Shown one piece after another: positions 60,084 to 64,000 of a DNA stretch of 64,000 nucleotides (position 1 is the first letter of the stretch; each line of letters starts with the position of its first letter). The translations under genes were made by a program, and so were the position numbers. Origin of the DNA: Pseudoscleropodium purum (lineage: Eukaryota; Streptophyta; Bryopsida; Hypnales; Brachytheciaceae); contig OZ017801.1 of the NCBI GenBank assembly GCA_963969395.1, positions 13,707,611-13,771,610 on the forward strand, read 5' to 3'. The notes under the pieces were generated by a model. That model searched no databases. It had not been told where the DNA came from and worked only from the letters and a program-made list of their open reading frames with translations.

Positions 60084-63000
60084 TTACTTGTCTTGCCACT
60101 CAAGCAAATCCTAGTATGGTTCATCGAAATGCAAGTTAGCCTCTCTAATGTTCAATTTTGAAGCTTGTAGGTTTGTGTAGGCAATAGATAGTGAGTTATG
60201 GCTTCCCAAGTTGGGAGGTTAGGGCTTTTTTTCAGCACTCTTGGGGCTTGCAATATTTTGGTTATCTATTTGACCTGCTAATTTAACTTGCAGAGTTGCA
60301 ATTGTGAATTGCAGAGTTTATTACCCTAAAACTTCTTTTGTTGAGATTTTTTGTCCTAAATGCTTGAAGGACAAAGGGAATTCTTGAAGAGCCTAGTGAG
60401 GGGGAATCATCTCCTGATCCCAAAAATCTCACACACAATACATCACTTGTCAAAAAAGTGCTATGTTTCCTTACCCCAAAGAGGATGAGGATCTCATTCA
60501 TGGAGAGTCCAAAACCTAAAACTACACCAAAATAGGTTCACTATTTCTATAACTAATATGCTAGTTCTGAAGGCTTAGAAGTTTATTTGGATAAACTTTC
60601 TTGAAAGTAGTGTGTTTCGGTTTTGTAGGACTTCACATTTTGATTAGCATTATTGTTGTACTTAAATTCAAATAAGGTAGTTGTATTGGGGTGATTCATG
60701 ATTTTATAGTGTGAAACCCTAAACTTAATCACACTGAGGTGTTTTTTGCAGGAGTTGCCTCTTCATCGACTCTCAAAACCAAAGCTTCTGTCTTAGTAGC
60801 TATATTAATTTTTTCAGACAAGTTTACAAAAGTATTGACTTAGTGAAGACTAGGGTATTGTTTAAGTTATTCTTGTTCTTAATTGGATAATTATCTCTAT
60901 ATGAATGGATTTTATTGGTAAATTTCAACTGATCCTAAGCTATTGTTGTTGCAAACTAAATTAAGAGGGGGTGAGCCTTTTCTTTGTGCTTAGACAAGGT
61001 CAATATTACGGCAAGATTTTTGCAAATGTAGGTGATTTCACTTCAATACCATGGGCGCTGGAAAGTTGTTTAACAATTTCTTGCTAAGGAACATATGAAA
61101 GAAAAATGGTTGATAGGGAAACGAAGACACAAAAAGTTGCAAGGCAGCAATCCAATATTCTTACACATCCAAATTAGAAACGTTGTCTACAATTGTAAGT
61201 TTTAAAGTGTGAAGTGTAAGTTGTTGACATCACAAGAACTCTAAAAGTGTGAAAGTGTGATATGAAATCTGAAATTGTAAGTTATCGACAAGTGAAAATC
61301 AAGATAATAGAAACTTTCTAGTGTGGTTCACTATTGTCATAGAGTGAACACATTGGAAATTTTCTAGTAGAGGCTGCAAAGCTATGATGTTGTATAGATC
61401 AATAAGACATGAATTACATATTTCTTTGAATGTCTCTAGATTGCCCTTCTATTGCTAGTGTTGCCCAGTAAACTTGAAACCATCAATCCATCATCAATAA
61501 TTCACAATGTGAAAAACTGTAAGCAACCGAGTTGAAAGTGAGCAATTACAACCGATACTTAGTCCACTTTCTGAAATCCACTTTGTTTTTTAATTTTTGG
61601 TTTATGAATAGTTCATTTTTGTTTGTTCTTGTTTTAAGACTGCTCTCATTTAACCCTCTTTTTTTGATTTGATAGGATAAACAAGTCTTGGATTGTTATA
61701 ATATTCGGATTAATACCATAATTTGGCCCTTGTTTGAACCAGGCAAGAACAAGGCCTTCATCTTACCAACTATTGCAAAAAATTGTGTCTATGAATCTAA
61801 ATGAGAGCCTCTTGCATGAGCCAAGAAAGTTTCCTATTCATCACATTCAAGTACCTCTTTCCGAGGAATTATGTGTCTCACTAAGGAGGCTCTTAGCTTG
61901 TGATTTCAAGTCTAGAACTAGTAGAGTCAAACAAAGATACTACTTTATCAGTGGATACCAAACCATCAATAAAGTCTAGTGATTACATGGAAACTTTCTA
62001 TGAAATACAGGTGAGATTTGGATCCGTTCTAGCCCCCCTTTTTTTGTTTTTTTCATTTACGTTCATCTGAACATGGTTGAGTTGCAAGCCGGCATCAAAT
62101 CTAGAAGTTCTTTATTTCAAATCAATGTTAGAGTTAGAAAAGTCTTGTTATTGCCTTCTTGTTTGTACTAAAAGCTTTTGGGTGATGGCACTCACTAGTA
62201 GATAATGCAACCTTGGGCCATTGTGTTTATGTGATTAACAGGTTTGCAAATTGTGCACATTCTTACTGATGCATCAGAGAGTGTGAGTTTGTGTGTAGGT
62301 CCCATGCATTACATATAGAAGTTGTAATCTTTCTTTTTTTCAATTAGTTCGTGTGCACATTCTTGTAGTCTCTCTTTTTTCCATCAATTTGTATGTGCAT
62401 TCTCATTAAGGCATTGGAGAGTTTGTATTTGTGTGCAGGTCCTGCGTGTTACTCTGCATTATGCTATAGTTATTATTTTTTCTATCATTTTGCAAAGACT
62501 ATGTTTTAGAACTATGCACTCATCTGTAACATTTTACCACCATATATTCTTCTTAAACTAATCCCATACTCAAGAAATTCACCATGCATGCTACAATTGA
62601 TGTGCTAGATTTTGCCATGTTTTGCACTAGATGGGTTCACAATGTCGCCTTGTTTGCATTAGCGTAGAATAACACGTCGCTACTAAAAGAATCAAAGAAA
62701 TTTGTCAATCACCAAATATATCTCTATTACAGACTAAGGTGTTGCCAATATAAAGAGCTCACTAAAATTAACATGTTGCCAATTGCACCCCAAATGGTCA
62801 GAGTAGTTCGCCTTTTAGGTGATTTTGCAAAAATGAAAATAAAAGCTTTGATTATTACACCTTGAAAAATGGAATTTAGCCCCCGAAGGACCATTTGTTC
62901 CTTTAGGAGAGAAATAGAAGTTTGGATAGGATTCTATCATCTCAATTTTTGGCTTGATTTTTTTAACCTTTTTTTATGATAAAAAAATGATTAGCTTATT

Positions 63001-64000
63001 GGCAATACAATTTCTATTTCAATTGATGCACAAGAGCAAAAGTTATGTAGCTAATTCTCTAATAAGTGTATTTTTTGTTTGCTAAGCAACAAAAGAAACC
63101 AACAAAAACTTGAAATTAAAATTAAATTTTTTTGTTTTTAATAGATGATATTTTTGTCTATATTTAAAGATTTGTTTCATTTCATTTGGATAAGTAATGA
63201 GAAAATTATGGAGCATCTTATTTTGTAGATAGTAAGAGAATGTTGTTGAAAAAATAACATTATTTTGAGATTTGATTTTGATCTCAATTTTCATATTTTT
63301 CAAAAAGAAGAAGTTCCACAAGGTTAGATTTGATTGTTAGATTAGTTTTACCATTGGAATTAGTGTATTTCAATTCCATCTTAGATTCTTAGAGCTACTA
63401 ACTTTTCCCTCTATCTTGTACCTACTTTTATTAATCACTTACTTCTACTAATTTTTTAAAGAATAAAAATCACCTTCTTTCTTTTGAATCTTTTTTTCTA
63501 AACTCTCAACTCAATTCTTCATGTTTAAGAAAAATTTAACTTTGTAGTGCAAAAATTTAATCCCTAAAAGACTAAGGTCATTATTTTGTCAAAAACCACT
63601 CAAAATTGCCATTTTTGTTGCATTCACCTAAGAAAACAAAAAAAAACATTCTTCTTTTAGAAACAAAACGTAGAATCTTGTATTTTATTTCTTTGAGATC
63701 ATGTGGTAAAAGTTTCATGAAGTTTGACCATACAAATTAGAAGATATTAGCATTCAAAGTTAGAAAAAGAAGTTTTTTTGAACACTGACTTGCAATTTAG
63801 ATGACTTTGGCCATAATTTGTGGAATTGTTTTGCATTATAGAATGTGAATTATGAAAATTTTATGTTGAAGAATTGAGTTGAAAGTATATGGAAAAAAAG
63901 AATGAAAGCTTAATTTTCATTCTTTAAGAAATTGTTAAGTAGAAGAAGATCTAGGATTTAAAAAATAAATAAATCATTAATAGCTCAAAGATAGTATTGA
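60084..64000. other. AT-rich tail of the window
   Basis: No gene is recognised; the open frame at 61734-61979 has no motif. A two-copy tandem repeat of about 155-170 bp lies at about 62245-62490 ('gtgcacattcttactgatgcat' and 'gtgcattctcattaaggcat', both followed by 'gagagt.tg..tttgtgtg.aggtcc'). The end from about 62900 resembles the style of the 8.3-kb repeat family but was not aligned confidently. Confidence 0.55.

Overview
The window is nuclear DNA of a land plant. It holds spliced genes with GT-AG introns, a plant-type phosphoenolpyruvate carboxylase (PEPC) with the QNTG C-terminus, a plant RS-subfamily splicing factor, a homologue of a plastid protein best known from Arabidopsis At4g37920, and TTTAGGG-type (plant telomere) motifs in introns. 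The wide AT-rich spacers with old repeats, and a ribonuclease-inhibitor-like LRR gene, would suit a seed-free plant such as a bryophyte. That placement is a guess; nothing here fixes the species.

Layout. 1-4517: AT-rich repeats. 4518-6733 (+): short secreted LRR protein, 3 exons, 276 aa. 6734-12066: AT-rich DNA with a dispersed repeat, then a GC-richer stretch that looks like a 5' leader. 12067-13939 (+): intracellular RNI-type LRR protein, 3 exons, 337 aa. 14915-22692 (-): PEPC, 10 exons, 965 aa. 24062-26885 (+): ribokinase, 5 exons, 333 aa, divergent from PEPC. 26886-31640: AT-rich spacer plus a duplicated leader. 31641-33887 (+): plastid At4g37920-like protein, 6 exons, 415 aa. 35980-38948 (+): RS-type SR splicing factor, 5 exons, 235 aa, whose first coding intron is GC-AG. 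40159-43942 (-): galactose/glyoxal oxidase-like radical-copper oxidase, 5 exons, about 551 aa. 44000-64000: repeats, a 122-bp CACTA-like foldback, a tRNA-derived SINE candidate, and a decayed four-exon hAT transposase (56597-60083).

The genes do not form a pathway. They are ordinary dispersed plant genes: carbon metabolism (PEPC, ribokinase), plastid function, splicing, and extracellular or wall functions (LRR, oxidase).

Two patterns deserve attention. First, introns in nearly every gene contain tandem duplications. At five splice junctions the duplication includes or abuts the splice site, and at three of these it leaves a ghost exon edge or decoy site. Second, the hAT relic has 14 internal stop codons and no obvious in-exon frameshift. 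Every stop is one C-to-T change from a Gln or Arg codon, which suggests decay by deamination of methylated cytosine.

All exon boundaries were derived by hand from reading frame, splice consensus and remembered family sequence. No database or alignment program was used.
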